A DNA stretch of 64,000 bases from the NCBI GenBank assembly GCA_004380135.1, contig QXCR01000112.1, positions 1 to 64,000 of the forward strand, in the 5' to 3' direction. Both the position numbers and the translations under genes were made by a program. A model generated the notes under the pieces. That model had not been told where the DNA came from. It did no database searches and worked only from the letters and a program-made list of their open reading frames with translations. Positions 21,405 through 33,708 of this stretch are shown piece after piece (position 1 is the stretch's first letter; every line of letters starts with the position of its first letter). The stretch comes from Stemphylium vesicarium (taxonomy: Eukaryota; Ascomycota; Dothideomycetes; Pleosporales; Pleosporaceae).

Positions 21405-24321
21405 AGTGCTGACGAAGTAGCAGTACTTGGGTATGGCGGGGATGCTGGTTGCGCAACTTTCTGACCAAATCTAGGGCTGCAGATCCTCGGGACTGCGAAC
21501 AGAACACGCTAAGTATGCGCGAACCGGGCTTTAGCGGGTAAGGCTTTGCAATGTTTCAGGGTGTGTGACAGGAGTTCTAGGCGGCTTTGGAGCACCTGCG
21601 CAAGCCTGCCTCTGCAACATTGGAGTAACCCAAGTGCATGCTCCGCCCTCGTTCCGCAAATCGCACTCTCTGCTGCGTTCCGGCTTGAACACACATGTAG
21701 TAAAAGCCCAGGTGCCTATGTTTATCGACGCATTAATCTCCACACATGTAGCATTCCTTGTTTGTGTGTTTGGTTTTGCTGTTCTGGAGGCCACACGTGA
21801 TGGGCACTAGCGACAACCACAGGTCACTCGCTCGTGGGAGCCGCCCACAACGAACACCATCAACGCCCCCCAACATTGCCCACGATAGGACATCTTGCAT
21901 AATCGTTGCATAGTTGCAAGCGGCCGGTATTTTCATCAGGACAAAAGAAAACCATACCAGGACTTTACGATGGCGCTTTCCAAGCTCCGCTGCCCCTCGA
22001 TCGATCGCTCCTGTAAATCACCCCGAACAAACGGCGATAGCCTCAAACTTGCGTCTGGCTGCGTGCATTGAAAATTGCGCGCGCTGAAGACAGGGAGCCT
22101 CGGGGTTATAAGATATCCCCGGTGGCCCCCAAATCCTCGCTGGCCGCCCGGACGGGCAGCAGCAGCAGCAGCTTTAGGCGTGCTCTTCGAAGCATACCAT
22201 GGTCCAGGACTGCGACAACCACCATGGTCAACGCGCATCGTATCGGAATCCCTCACCGCATCTAGTGGCCCAAGATGCAGCGCCTATGAATACAAGTCGC
22301 CTAGGAAGACCCGCTCGAACGCACCGGGGCGAGCCACACAAATCTGACGTAGACACTACAATTGTCATGAACCCGAATTAGCATACGATGTTAGGATCGG
22401 ATCTGGAAGTCGAGAGCAGAACGAGTGTCGCTGCAATGGACAGCATCGAAAAGATGGCAAGAGGCTTATCGATAGCCAGGGCGGGCACGGAAATCCCCAG
22501 TCTTCGGACCGCGACAATTTGGGGCGGCCATTCATTGCCGAGATGTGTACGAAGGGTCATGGAGACTTCGACGACTTTGATTCCTTTCTGAAAATAGTCG
22601 ACCGAAGCACCGTAACGCCCCATCAGAAAGCCTCTCCGGGTGATTAGGTATTCGCGCAACTTCCCGACTGTATCGAACGCCTCTTCCCGGATGCGAAGTA
22701 ACATCTTCACTACACTCACATCAGCGGTCGTTGAACTATGGTTCTTTAGATTCCAGGTCTGTTTTTACGAGCACTCGAACTTTGTGTCGCACTCTCCAGG
22801 GCCTTTTGCGGGAGTCGTTGCTAATACTTGCCTGCACGCATGGTGTTGCTAGTCATTCCTAGAGTTCTGTCACTGCCGACAAGATATCAGAATGATGTCT
22901 GGAAGAGATGGGATCAGAGCCGCTCTCAAAGACGAAGACTTGACCAACGGCAGGCAATGCTCCATTCGTAGAAGGAACGACCGTGAAGACTGGAAGTTAT
23001 GCAGGAGTAAGCCACAAGTTTAGTACACGAATCGTGTACATGTACCGTAATGGAGCGAGCCACACGAGTGCTGCTAAGTCATCGAGACATAGACTCCAGT
23101 GATCGAGCCGTCGGCCGCAATGGGAAGCGCCTCTCTGCCCTCTCGCCGCACCTAGATTTCAGGTTGCAGCTGGTCTATGAGAGTATCGACATGGCATCTG
23201 GAACCTTTTACCGCAGTTCTGAATGCGCATCAGTCATGCAGACGAGCAATGCGAGATTGCGCAGTGGTGATGAAGATGAGATATGAGAGGCATGTCTGTT
23301 GGCAGTGTGAGAAAGGAACAGTTTCATCCATCTAGGGAGGTGAAGTATGAAGGCCATCCAAGAAACAGTTTAAAGTACAGTGAGTGCCACATCGTACACA
23401 TTAAACATATCGTGCTTAAGCTGACTAGATTTGAATAGTAGCGGAAATGCGAAGAATCCCTGACAAGCCTGTCCTGAGAATGTCCGAGACCCCGCAGCTC
23501 AGCGGTCTTACGTGTTGCCACCAGCTTAGCCCCTCGACAATTACCATCAACACCAAAACGGCACCATAAACTAACGACAAGTATACAGCGGATTTGGCAC
23601 GAGAAAGAGCTAGCAAACCGGATCCTGTAGAGTATCCGCCCTGCCCTCGGCGCGCACTCTTACTTGGACGCTTTGTAGCTAGTTATTGGCGGTCTGTCCC
23701 CCAAGCCAATCGACAGACTCTTCTTTGTAGTCCAGCAAGGGCGCAAAGACGCAATCGAAAGAGCTGCGCCGTTAGAGGAGGCCCGTCACATTCGCGTCAT
23801 CCGCGAGCCTTGTTCATCGGGGCTGTGACAGTGGGCTGCCTGGCTGAAAGCGCGGCTGCTTGTGTACTCCAGCACGGACCCGGAAGTCATCGCATCGCGC
23901 CAAACCTTGGAAGGCAGCGATAGCAGCGACAGCAAACCCCACAACACAGCAAACACGCCACACGCGCGCTGCAACTTCACCAAAAGGCGGTCGGTGTCTC
24001 GAGAGACGCCAGTGAATCACCTCGATTTTTTTCTGAATCGGTAGCGCGTCAATTACAGGCAGGCGGACCAACGTCACGTGCTGCGCCTGGCGTCGCTGGA
24101 AAGTTCAAGAGTTGCGTCTCCGATCTCTTCTCTCTCGCCCTCCCCACACCACCACAATACGTCCCAACCACCTCACCCACCGCGCACCATCAATCTACAC
24201 TGTCAACCATCAACCACGCGGTATTAGTATCGCACTTGACACATCGACGACGTAAATCGCGACCCTGCGCATACCTTACGCGTCAACACGACATCGTACA
24301 AGCGTGAGCTCGACTCGCACA
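21405..24321. other. 2.9-kb gene-poor interval
   Basis: No gene can be supported here. The most gene-like piece is a leftward frame at 22704-22378 (from an internal ATG) whose product has a charged N-terminal part and a hydrophobic C-terminal stretch. A second possible exon lies just upstream on the same strand (about 22990-22870) behind a plausible acceptor. I could not join them into a complete gene. The right end holds the promoter of the PWWP gene, which is C/A-rich. Confidence 0.4.
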
Positions 24322-26357
24322 ATGGCGGAGGAGGCGAACACACCCGTGTCTGTGGACGTCACGAACACTACAGAGGAGGCAACGCGTTCTACAGATGCTG
24401 TCGCGGAGCCTGCGGTAGCAGAGGCGAAGCCGGCTGAGGACGGCGCCGTAGCTACCGAAGGTGTCGCTGAAGGTAAGCTGTCACCCCTTGCAAATTGGCA
24501 AAGAGATTGCTGACATGATTGCCAACCAGTACCCGAAGACAGGCCCGCGCAAGAGGACGCCGCTGGGAAGAATGATGTCACCACTGACGCGCAGGCAGAG
24601 TCCACTACAGCCAACGACGACGCAGGTAAGTGCAAGATGAATCCCCTAGCTGGAGGCGGCTCAAGCGGTTCTCGTGTTTCACGTCCCTTTACTGACCCAC
24701 TTTCGCAGAAGCTGCACCTGTCTCCGACGCCCCAGCAACGAACGGTACTCCAGGGCCCAAGAAGGTTGCGAACGGCAAGCGCAAGTCTGGCGCTGGCATT
24801 CCCGAGCACAAGAAGAAGACACCAGCTAAGAAGGGAAAGAAGGCCCCTGAGCTTCGCCTGAATGTGTCACCTGGAGACATGCATATGGTGGCTATGCGTG
24901 GCTACCAACCATGGCCCGTCATCGTCTGTGACGAGGAGATGCTTCCCGAATCACTGCTGAGCAAACGCCCTGTCAGTGCTAGGCGCATCGACGGAACATA
25001 TCGAGAAGACTTCCTTGAGGGCGGCAAGAATGCGAAAGATCGACGATACCCTATCATGTTTTTGGGCACCAACGAATTGTGAGTGAACAGCGTCCGACGC
25101 TTCTGTATGCCATTTTTCTAACTGAATTTCAAAGTGCTTGGCAAGTCAACACCGATCTACTGCCGTTTGATCTCGACGAGGTGAAGAAGGATGTCGAGAC
25201 CGGCAATCAGGCAAAGAAGAACAAGGCTCTCTGGGAAGCATATCAGATTGCTGCTGAAGGCCACGACCTGGCGCACTTCAAAGAAATGCTCTCTGCCCAC
25301 GAGTCTGCAATGCAAGAAGATCTTGAGCAGCGGGAACAAAAGGAGCAGCAGAAGAAGGATAAGGCTGAGAAGGCGGCCAAGCGCAAGAGCACGGCAGCCG
25401 ACTCATCGGAAGATGTTGACATGGAAGATGCTGGCGAGGCCGCCCCATCCGCTAAGAAGGCGAAGGCCACAAAGAAGCGCAAGAAGGACGACGAGAGCGA
25501 TGGCGAGAGCGGAAAGGTATGTTTCACATCCAAAATCTGATATTCCACGACTAACTCGCTAACAGCCTGCAAAGACTCCTAAGACTAAGCTCAAATTGAC
25601 AACGAAGACACCAAAGGAGGCATCTGCCGCGAAGCCTAAGAAGGAGCCCAAGTCAAAGAAGAAGTCAAGCGAGGAGGCCGAGCTTGCAGCACCCGAGGAG
25701 CCACCTCTCACCGAAGAAGAGCGGCTACAGAAGCGCGAAAAGCAAGTGCTCTACCTTCGACATCGTCTACAAAAAGGATTTCTGTCGCGCGATCAGGCAC
25801 CAAAGGATGAAGACATGACGAGCATGTCCGAATACCTGAAGCAGCTCGAAGCTCATGAAGATCTTGAGGCTGAGGTGATCAAGAAGACCAAGGTACACAA
25901 GGTCCTTCGGGCTATCATGAAGCTTGAGTCCATTCCAATGGAGGATGACTTTGGTTTCAAAAAGCGTTCCACCGAGCTCCTCACCAAGTGGAGCGGCGCC
26001 CTGGCTTCTGATCCTGAGTCCACTGGTGCCAACGGCGTCAAGAACGAAGAGCGCGAAAAGTCCGAATCCGCGAAGGAGGAAGCACCTGCCGCTGAGAAGC
26101 CTGCGGAGACTACGGAGGAGAAGACAGAGAAGCCTGCCGAGGATGTGAAGAAGGAGGATGCCCCAACAGAGACTCCTGCCGCAAAGCCTGCAGATGAGGA
26201 CGGTGATGTCGCCATGGCGGAAGCAGACAAAGAAGCCAACAAGGATGCACCTTCGGGTCAAAGCGAAGCGCCGGCTACTGAAGAGCTTGCCGACAGGTCC
26301 GTTGCTGAGCTGGAGACTGAGAAGGTTGCCGAAACTACAGAGGCTGCCGCTGCTTAA
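24322..26357 (+). CDS. PWWP-domain chromatin protein
   Basis: Five exons, 24322-24472, 24530-24625, 24709-25078, 25135-25516 and 25566-26357, give 596 aa. The N-terminal 130 residues are acidic and Ala/Thr-rich, followed by Lys-rich stretches. The PWWP domain begins near SPGDMHMVAMRGYQPWPVIV at about residue 135, with QPWP in place of PWWP. A charged linker follows with nuclear-localisation-like KKRKK clusters. A conserved helical segment (EEERLQKREKQVLYLRHRLQ to MKLESIPMEDDFGFKKRSTE) then resembles the TFIIS-N/LEDGF-type helical fold seen in PWWP partners. The tail is Glu/Ala/Pro-rich. PWWP domains read methylated histone H3 lysine 36 or H4 lysine 20 together with DNA. The closest known type may be the Pdp proteins of fission yeast; the exact orthologue is not certain. 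Confidence 0.9.
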
Positions 26358-27009
26358 GTCGAGGTTGAGTTCCGTGGGCAACTGAGAGGACGTACCTCTC
26401 TCCTTCGATTCCATCACCAAGCATCATGAGATGACTTGATTGCATTGTTTTAGGGTCACCAGGGCCTTTCTTGGCTGGGCTGAGCAGGCCTGGTCGAGCG
26501 CGCATGGAGATTTGGTACTGGGGTGTATTAGCTCAGTGGTTTCGAGCGACTCCGCCATATCTGTACATATATTGCAGAACGAGCATGATTATTGGAGCTC
26601 GATGAGGAGTGTGGGTTTACTCCTACTGCACACGCCTGCGTTCATGGGTGGCACCTCTGAGATTGGTAGCCAGTGGAGTAAAAGAATGTCTTAGCAATTT
26701 GAACAAATTAATACCATATCCAACTGCGTATGTATATTTTTTCAGCTTGCTTTTGAATACGCGCTCCTTCGTTATGTTCATGGCGTCTTGCCTTGTCTGT
26801 CGTGTTTCCCATTCGCATAGTTGCCAGTGGTGGCGCGTCGCGTCGATGCCCCGCTATCATTATGACGTCCTCATGCGTCGAGCTCCATAACAAAACCGTC
26901 GAACCGGAAAGCTCACAACGGCATCCCAACAACAATCGAATTCCTCATCTGCCATTTCGTTCTACCCTCTAATTTTTCACAAATCGACCAACGTGAAGAC
27001 TATTCCAAG
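26358..27009. other. Intergenic region, no gene seen
   Basis: About 650 bp with the PWWP gene's 3' UTR and the promoter of the NAD(P)HX dehydratase gene. A tRNA-like string near 26526 was examined and rejected. Confidence 0.5.
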
Positions 27010-28089
27010 ATGGCTGGCGCAACAAGGAAGGATCTCCTCAAGAAGGTCTACAACATGGTACCGCCCATGCTTGAGACCTTCCATAAGGGTATGAAGGCCA
27101 CAATGAGATGGAAAACGGATATCTAATTACGTACTGCAGGTCAATTGGGTCGTGTCGCTGTCATTGGTGGCAGTGAAGATTATACCGGTGCACCCTACTT
27201 CTCTGCCATGGCATCTGCAAAGCTAGGTTGTGACATGGTATGCAGTCTCGTCCGTTTTCGCTTTCGAACCCCTCTCACATAACTGCAGTCCCACGTAATA
27301 TGCGAACCCGGTGCGGGTGCTGTCATCAAGACATACTCGCCCAACCTGATGGTACACCCGTACATGCGGCAATCCAAGAACCTGGCCCAGTCTGAGAACG
27401 CAGACAGCATCAGCTCAGAAGTCGTTGGCATGCTATCCCGTCTTCACGTCATCGTAATCGGTCCTGGTCTCGGTCGCGACGAACTCATGCAAGACACTTG
27501 CGCAAAGGTCATCGAGGAGGCCAAGAAGCAGGGTATTCCATTTGTGCTGGATGCAGATGGTTTGTACCTTGCACAGACAAGGCCAGAGCTTGTAGACGGC
27601 TGCACAGAGTGCATTCTCACACCTAATGTCGTAGAGTTCGGTAGACTTGCGAAGGCGAAGGGCGTCAACGTTGATGAGGGTGATCCTTCGGAGCTGTGTG
27701 CCAAGTTGTCGAAGGCCTTCGGCGGTGTCACGATCATCCAAAAGGGTTCCAAGGACTACATCTCCAACGGCTCGCATACGCTTGTTTCCGACGGCGAGGG
27801 TGGCTTGAAGCGGTCGGGTGGCCAGGGTGATACCCTCACAGGTAGTCTGGCCACTCTGCTAGCGTACAGGAAGGCATACCATGACAAGATCTGGGACATT
27901 GGCACTGAGATGTCGAGGAGCGAGACTCTGGCTCTAGCGGCTTATGGTGGCTCATGCATCACGAGGGAGTGCTCCAAGTTGGCTTTCAAGGAGAAGGGCA
28001 GGTCGCTGCAAGCTAGTGACTTGACGGAGCATGTTCACACCGCTTTCCTGAACGTTATCGGGGAGCGGGAAGAGACTCCAAAGTTGTAG
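27010..28089 (+). CDS. ATP-dependent (S)-NAD(P)H-hydrate dehydratase
   Basis: Three exons, 27010-27088, 27140-27237 and 27289-28089, give 325 aa, the usual family length. The ribokinase-like fold is marked by GRVAVIGGSEDYTGAPYFSA, VIVIGPGLGRD, PFVLDADGL, ILTPNVVEFGRL and RSGGQGDTLTGSL, whose Asp (about D240) is the catalytic base of the family. The enzyme uses ATP to dehydrate NADHX and NADPHX, damaged hydrated forms of the cofactors, back to NADH and NADPH. It works with an epimerase that is not in this window. It acts in the cytosol or mitochondria; no clear presequence is seen. Yeast YKL151C (Nnr2) and animal CARKD/NAXD are homologues. Confidence 0.96.
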
Positions 28090-28983
28090 ACGACCACTAG
28101 GGGCTGTGGCAGCATAGGCATACAAGGAGTTGGTCTATGTATTGAATACTGTACAATATATGAATGAACACGATAGCCCTGAAAATCTGTACCATGTATC
28201 ACTTTGCGTTTTGCTCTACAAAGCTTTGACATCGTTCATGTGATGGTGCTGGGGTAGGGTACATACGTGGAACGCTATAGAGTGACAGCAATAAGAGATT
28301 GTAACCGAGATGTGGTTCTTCAACACAGCCATTCCCTGGTTCAAGCAGTGGCTAAGCAGTGTGATGGCAACTCGTTGTGAAGGCAAGCTGTGCGGGTTCA
28401 TTCCATACCCACAACTTGACGATGTCCAACAACACTCTCATCCTTGAGCCAACTGTATATGTACTGCGCTTTGGCCAGAAACTAGATAATGACGTTAAAA
28501 TTGCTTTCGGCGGACACATAGACGGAGCATGCCAGGGGTGTGTCAGGTAAATGCTGGGAATCGTATTCAAGCCACGAACACAATCTCTATACACCATCTA
28601 AGTAGGTGCAGCACCTTTACGTGAACACACAAATCATTGCAGATGGGAAGAATTGCATCTTACGTCAATTATGGATAAAATATCCTGAAGATCATGAGCG
28701 GATCCGCTATTTTTCAGGCCAAGTGCCTGGACCATGTTTGTTTACTTCGATGCAGTGTTGCCCGGCAACGCGACCACGCGAGAACTAGGATTGGCTGGCG
28801 CGCGCTATGAATGTCAACGTCCAAACTCACCCACTCCAACCAGCCATCTCTACGACGAACAGCCGCCTACCCTCCCGGGCCTTATGTATGCGCAACTAAC
28901 ACTACAGCTAACAATCGCTATCCACGTAACCCGCCCGACACGTATATAGCGACGCGCGTATTCCATCCCATTGCGACACTCGA
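28090..28983. other. Intergenic region, no gene seen
   Basis: About 890 bp between two rightward genes: the dehydratase 3' UTR on the left and the Mps1 promoter and leader on the right. No repeat or RNA gene is visible. Confidence 0.45.
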
Positions 28984-30835
28984 ATGGCTACTGCTTCTCC
29001 CACGCCGCTGGGCGGCTCTTCATATGGGCGCATGCGCGCACAATCGTCGATACGACCCCGAAGAGACTCTCCGCTCTCTGTGCTAGGCCAATCGCAAGGC
29101 TTCTCTGCCGACGCGCCCATGATGCAGAACATCGAGATTGGCGACAGCTCTGACGATGAGATGCCGCAACCCATGAAGCTCAGCGCTTTGACGGCAGCCC
29201 TGCTTGCCCAAGGCAACGATGCCGAGTCGCCTGAGAAGAGGAAACCCAAGTTGAAGATCTCGCGCAACGATTCGGGCTCAAACACGCCAGTGCAAGAATC
29301 AGTCACACCTGCGCCGAGTCTAAGGATAAAACGTGTCCCACTGCGGGGCGCACCGATGAGGAGGTTTCGCAGGACGCCCCAGAGCGAAGAGGAGAACCAT
29401 CCTTCCCAGGACCAGGAGAACATGCCCGTCTCAGTTATCAAGACGCAACCTGACAACGTCCCCGATTCTGTTTTGAAGGTCACTGGTTCCGTCATGAAGG
29501 TCGCAGAGGACCGCCAGATGCACTCCCCTCCCGAGCATCAATCGCCTATACAACGATCTTCACATCAACAAGAAAAGCCCATGCCACTACAGGCATTGAG
29601 CGCGAACACGCCGCGACGACCAGCACCTCCACCACCGCCAAAGATGTCTGTACTAGAGACTGCCACCGCCGCTGCTGGAGCTGCCACCACCAAGACAAGA
29701 GAAAGGAAGAAGAGGAGCACACTGTCTGTCAATGGAAAGCACTATTCTCAAATGGATCGGATAGGCAGAGGTGGTAGCTCGGCAGTCTACCGCGTCATGG
29801 CCGAGAACTTCAAGACTCTGGCGCTGAAGAGAGTCAAGCTTGAGGACGCAGATGAGGCTGCCGTGCGAGGCTTCAAGGGTGAAATCGATCTGCTCCAGAA
29901 GCTCAAGAACGTCGACAGAGTCGTACGGTTATATGACTGGGAAGTAGACGAGCAACGGCAGGTGCTCAGTGTGGTATGTCACTCGCGTACAAGATATAGG
30001 AAACAAAACTAACACGTCGTAGCTTATGGAACTCGGAGAGTCAGATCTGGCTCGCATAATACGAATGAAACTCGACCCCGCTGACGGCGACGGCAAGCTC
30101 GACCTCAGCTTCACACGCTACTACTGGAAAGAAATGCTCGAGTGCGTGGGCGCGGTCCACGACCACGACATTGTGCACTCAGATCTCAAGCCCGCAAATT
30201 TCCTCCTCACCTCTGGCCGCTTAAAGCTCATCGACTTTGGCATTGCCAACGCCATCGAAGTCGATCACACCGTCAACGTCCACCGCGACTCGCACATTGG
30301 CACCCCCAACTACATGTCTCCCGAGTCACTTGAAGACTCTGCAGGAGGTGCGCGCGGCCTCCTGAGCAACGGCAATGGCTCCAAAGACATGGCCCTCGGC
30401 AAGCCCTCGGACGTCTGGAGCTTAGGCTGCATCCTGTACCAAATGGTATACGGCCGCCCACCCTTCGCCCACATCGCCAACCAAATGGCCCGCGTCCTCG
30501 CCATCGTGAACCGCGACTACAAGATCGAATTCCCGGACCTCGGCGTCGGTGACGTCCGCGTTCCCCCCGGCCTCAAAGCTACACTGCGTCGCTGCCTCAA
30601 CCGCGATCCCTCGCGCCGCCCCAACATCGCTCAGCTCCTCGACGAAAGAGACCCCTTTCTCTACCCCGATGGCGGCGAGGACCTGCGTATCCCCCAGGAT
30701 CTGCTCGGTCAGATCATCCAGAGAGTCGCGGATCGTTTTAGGGATCCGAATAAATCCGCACCCACGGATGAGGAGATTAGGCAGTATCCTGCTAGTTTCT
30801 ACGAGAAGATACGGCAGTTGTTGGAGAGTGAATGA
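28984..30835 (+). CDS. MPS1: Mps1/TTK dual-specificity spindle-checkpoint protein kinase
   Basis: Two exons, 28984-29973 and 30023-30835, give 600 aa. The N-terminal 245 residues are disordered, with many SP/TP sites and a polyproline run. The kinase domain spans about 255-540: glycine loop GRGGSSAVY (about 260-268), K282 in ALKRV, HSDLKPANFLL (382-391), DFG at 401-403, and an activation segment ending in GTPNYMSPE. HSD in place of the common HRD, with the DLKPANFLL and IDFGIAN context, is typical of Mps1/TTK. The kinase phosphorylates the kinetochore protein Spc105/KNL1 to recruit Bub proteins, and in yeast also acts in spindle-pole duplication. The C-terminal extension (QYPASFYEKIRQLLES) is usual in fungi. 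Confidence 0.96.
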
Positions 30836-31430
30836 TTGTTGATTTCTCTCTCCAATACTGTGGTCTTTTTAGAGTTTTCTTTTCTTTTCTCTCGACGCTT
30901 CGTGCTGCATTCCTTGGATTGGCGCTTTGTTCCCTTTGTCTGAACGGTGTTTTCTCTCTGGGAAAATTGGGCGTTTCTGCTTCTTCGTCTTGCTTATGAT
31001 TATGACTTGGCTTTTTTGGCCTGCTTTTTGCTGTGGAGTCTCATTGTTTTTCTCGCGTTGTTCATACTGCTTGCTGGTTTCCCTCTTATTACCCCACCCT
31101 CGCGTTCAAGCGTCATTTTCGTTGTATAGTCACGGTACGCTCTTGTTTCTTTTTGTTGAGATACGCTTTTAATGCTTCATGATAGGTTGATGCGTAGTTC
31201 TTTCGATGGTTACTTCACGGTTGCTTTGTATATATTCGTGTCGAACTTCCCGACAAGAGATCGTCTTGGTTATTCACATACCTTTTGTGTCTCTACTTGT
31301 GAAAACTGTCGTGTTACATTGTTAAACATCGTCCATTACCTAACATCTGATGCCACAGCATGTCATACACATCAGCCCGTCCTCGTACGCCCTGCACTGT
31401 GGTTTCACCCTCAGCCTTGACCTCCAGTGC
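30836..31430. other. T-rich convergent 3' region
   Basis: About 600 bp, strongly T-rich on the plus strand, between the Mps1 stop and the stop of the first LPxELR gene. It is likely 3' UTR of both; no coding frame is supported. Confidence 0.5.
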
Positions 31431-32133
31431 CTAATTGTGACAATCAACCTTGACGTCAATATCTGCCCGACCCGCCTTCTCCAACACTTCACAAACCTGT
31501 CTTCTCAGACCCTCCTTGATACGTTCGCCCTCAGACCCAAACCAAATCACCTCCAACTCTTTCAACCCCTCCACCGTGCCCAGCTGCCCAAGCTCCTTAA
31601 CAAACCACACCCGTAACCCAACATCCGGAACGTTGCTATCGCTATCGCCATAGATACCAAATGCATCAGTGAACAGTCGCACTCTCGAGATGGCATTGGT
31701 TTGCTCAGGCGTAAAACTGTCAAGCAGCATCATAATGATGTGCTCCGGCCAGCCCGCAAAGACATTGGTTGTGAAGGGGAAAAGTATCGCTTCGGCATAC
31801 GTCTGGCGGCAGACTCGTAGGAGGGAAAGTAGCTGTTTCGAGTACCCCCAACCGCGATTGCCTCTCAAGTTGTGGGAAGGGCAAATGGGATGCGATGGAA
31901 AGACGTATTGGTAGACTTTGTTGCGCAGTTCGGCCGGGAGACGGAGAAGTGGAGATCTTTGCTGGTTGAGCTGAGAACTGTGTCGTGAAACATTTTAGTG
32001 GGTAGTATGATGAGATAGTGGTGAGGTTGCAAGGTGGGATGTACATTAATGTAAGTCGCTCCATTAGCCAGACATGACGATTATAGTCGTGCGAATGGGT
32101 TGGGTCCGAGATGGCTTTGCGGCGCGTAGGCAT
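31431..32133 (-). CDS. LPxELR-family protein, copy A (DUF7730-like)
   Basis: Two exons, 32133-32045 and 31977-31431, give 211 aa. The 67-nt intron splits an Ile codon (AT|T, phase 2). The first exon encodes a short basic start (MPTRRKAISD). The second opens with SPLLRLPAELRNKVYQYVF, then LLSLLRVCRQTYAEA, then a C-terminal half with SRVRLFTDAFG and LKELEVIWFG. The LPxELRxxIYxY plus CRQxxxE pattern defines a large, poorly understood protein family expanded in Dothideomycetes, which I associate with Pfam DUF7730; an F-box-like fold has been suggested by its look. No function is known. It is the first of three tandem copies sharing the same intron position. Confidence 0.8.
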
Positions 32134-32685
32134 TGTGGTGCTGGTACAACTGTTAATGCTGTCACACAAGCCGATGCCGGAGAGAGAAAGTTGAGGGCGA
32201 GGTTGAGTGGGTGGAAGTGGAGAAGTAGAAGATATTTGCGTGGTTGTTTCTCGAGCATGTGAGAGAAAAGCGGGGCGGTAAACAGAGATGGATGTGCGGA
32301 AGGAGGAAGCTATGGTCAGGTGGATGGTCAACGGTGTACGGAAGGCGCGGTGAAGCTCCCGCGTGGAGAAAGAACAATTTTTGATTATTTGGACAAGACA
32401 CCAGATTATGTTGCAAACGAACGTCTTGTTTGCATCCTATTTAGAGGCTTCTGTATCATCCGCGGCATCCTAACCCCATTATTCTCCATACCAAGAACAT
32501 AGCCCGCGACAATCTGCCTCGAATCCATCACACACGCATTCTCCGCTCGCCAAGATGAGATGCTCCGAGTAGTGTTGAGCATGGCCATCAACTGTGTAAG
32601 CAGGGGTTATATTCACCAAGACAGCGTTTTCTCCAGGTTTCTTTGCGAACTCCTGCTCCACCACTGTTTGTATACTCTGAGCAAG

Positions 32686-33374
32686 CTATTCTGCCGCTCC
32701 AGGTTCAAGATCCATTACGACCCGCTCAAGTGCCCTGAGATGCTTCAAAATGCTCAGCAGAGTGAGCATTCGCGGCTCAAGGTCCTCAAGCTCGTAAACA
32801 CAATGTGACATCGATAGGAAATCCCCGTTTTCGATGCTAATGCGCACACGCGTGATGGATTGCCTTCGTAGCTCGCTGAGTCTCTCAGTGAGTAGATACT
32901 CCAAGCTCTCTAAGTTACCGTCAATCTCATTTAACCCCAGTAAGAGGTCTTTAGTTTCAACATGAAGCTGCTTGCAAACAGCTGTCAGCTCAGTGGGTGC
33001 GTGTCTATAACACCATTCTCTCTCTTCTGCTAGCGCGGCCTCCATGTGCTGGGGACGCCGGAATCGTGGAGCTTCCGTGGCGGACTCGGTGCAAGTAATC
33101 TGCATACCACCGAGGTAGAAGTAGTATATTTGGTTGCGCAGTTCAGCAGGCAGGCGTAGCAGGGGAGATTGCTGTTTGTTTGCAAGTGTGCTAGATTGTG
33201 TAAGTGAAGGTTTTCCCAGTCATGAGGGGGCAACTACATTTCTTCGCGTGCAATTTGATCATCGGGAACGGATTCGCTGAGTTCTAAGTGCTCGAGCTTA
33301 CGGCGCTTTTCAGGCCTGGTCGGAGAGTTGTCTGTTTCTGAACTCGTATGCTTGACTTCGGAATGTATTGACAT
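32686..33374 (-). CDS. LPxELR-family protein, copy B (DUF7730-like)
   Basis: Two exons, 33374-33238 and 33190-32686, give 213 aa. The 47-nt intron (GTAGTT...TAG) splits an Ile codon (AT|C, phase 2), exactly as in copies A and C. The first exon encodes a charged, Ser-rich start with a basic cluster (RPEKRRKLEHLEL). The second carries SPLLRLPAELRNQIYYFYL, ELTAVCKQLHVETKDLLLG and a leucine-rich C-terminal part with ITRVRISIENG and LRALERVVMDLE. The donor is non-canonical (GTAGTT), so the exon 1 join is slightly less sure than in copy C. Function is unknown. Confidence 0.75.
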
Positions 33375-33708
33375 GTTGATGCGTAGCAGACGAATACTGG
33401 TATTTGATTCCGCGGTATCTTTCGGCCTCAAGACTGTTGGTTGTAGGTTTGAGCGTACAAATCGTTGATTCAAAGTCGTCCAGGCAGCAAGACCCAAAGG
33501 GGTATCGGCGAACTAGATATGAAATTACGTCATCATACATGCCTCGACCCTTAACATCTGGACTATCTAACCATATTTTGTGACTAGGCCATGAACGCGT
33601 GAATTGACACTTACTATATAAGTGCATTTTGAACCCGGAGTTTAGACACAACCCAGCAACCTTGCGGCATTGTCTACCCATTTTGTGAATGTGAGTTTGC
33701 ACTCCAGA

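Noticed and set aside
26526..26595. A tRNA-like A-box string (TTAGCTCAGTGG) between the PWWP and dehydratase genes
   Set aside because: No matching acceptor stem, anticodon arm or GGTTCGAxTCC B-box follows at the right distance.
33310..33702. A 130-codon leftward frame between LPxELR copies B and C, considered as a fourth copy
   Set aside because: It lacks the LPxELR and CRQ motifs and overlaps exon 1 of copy B in another frame.
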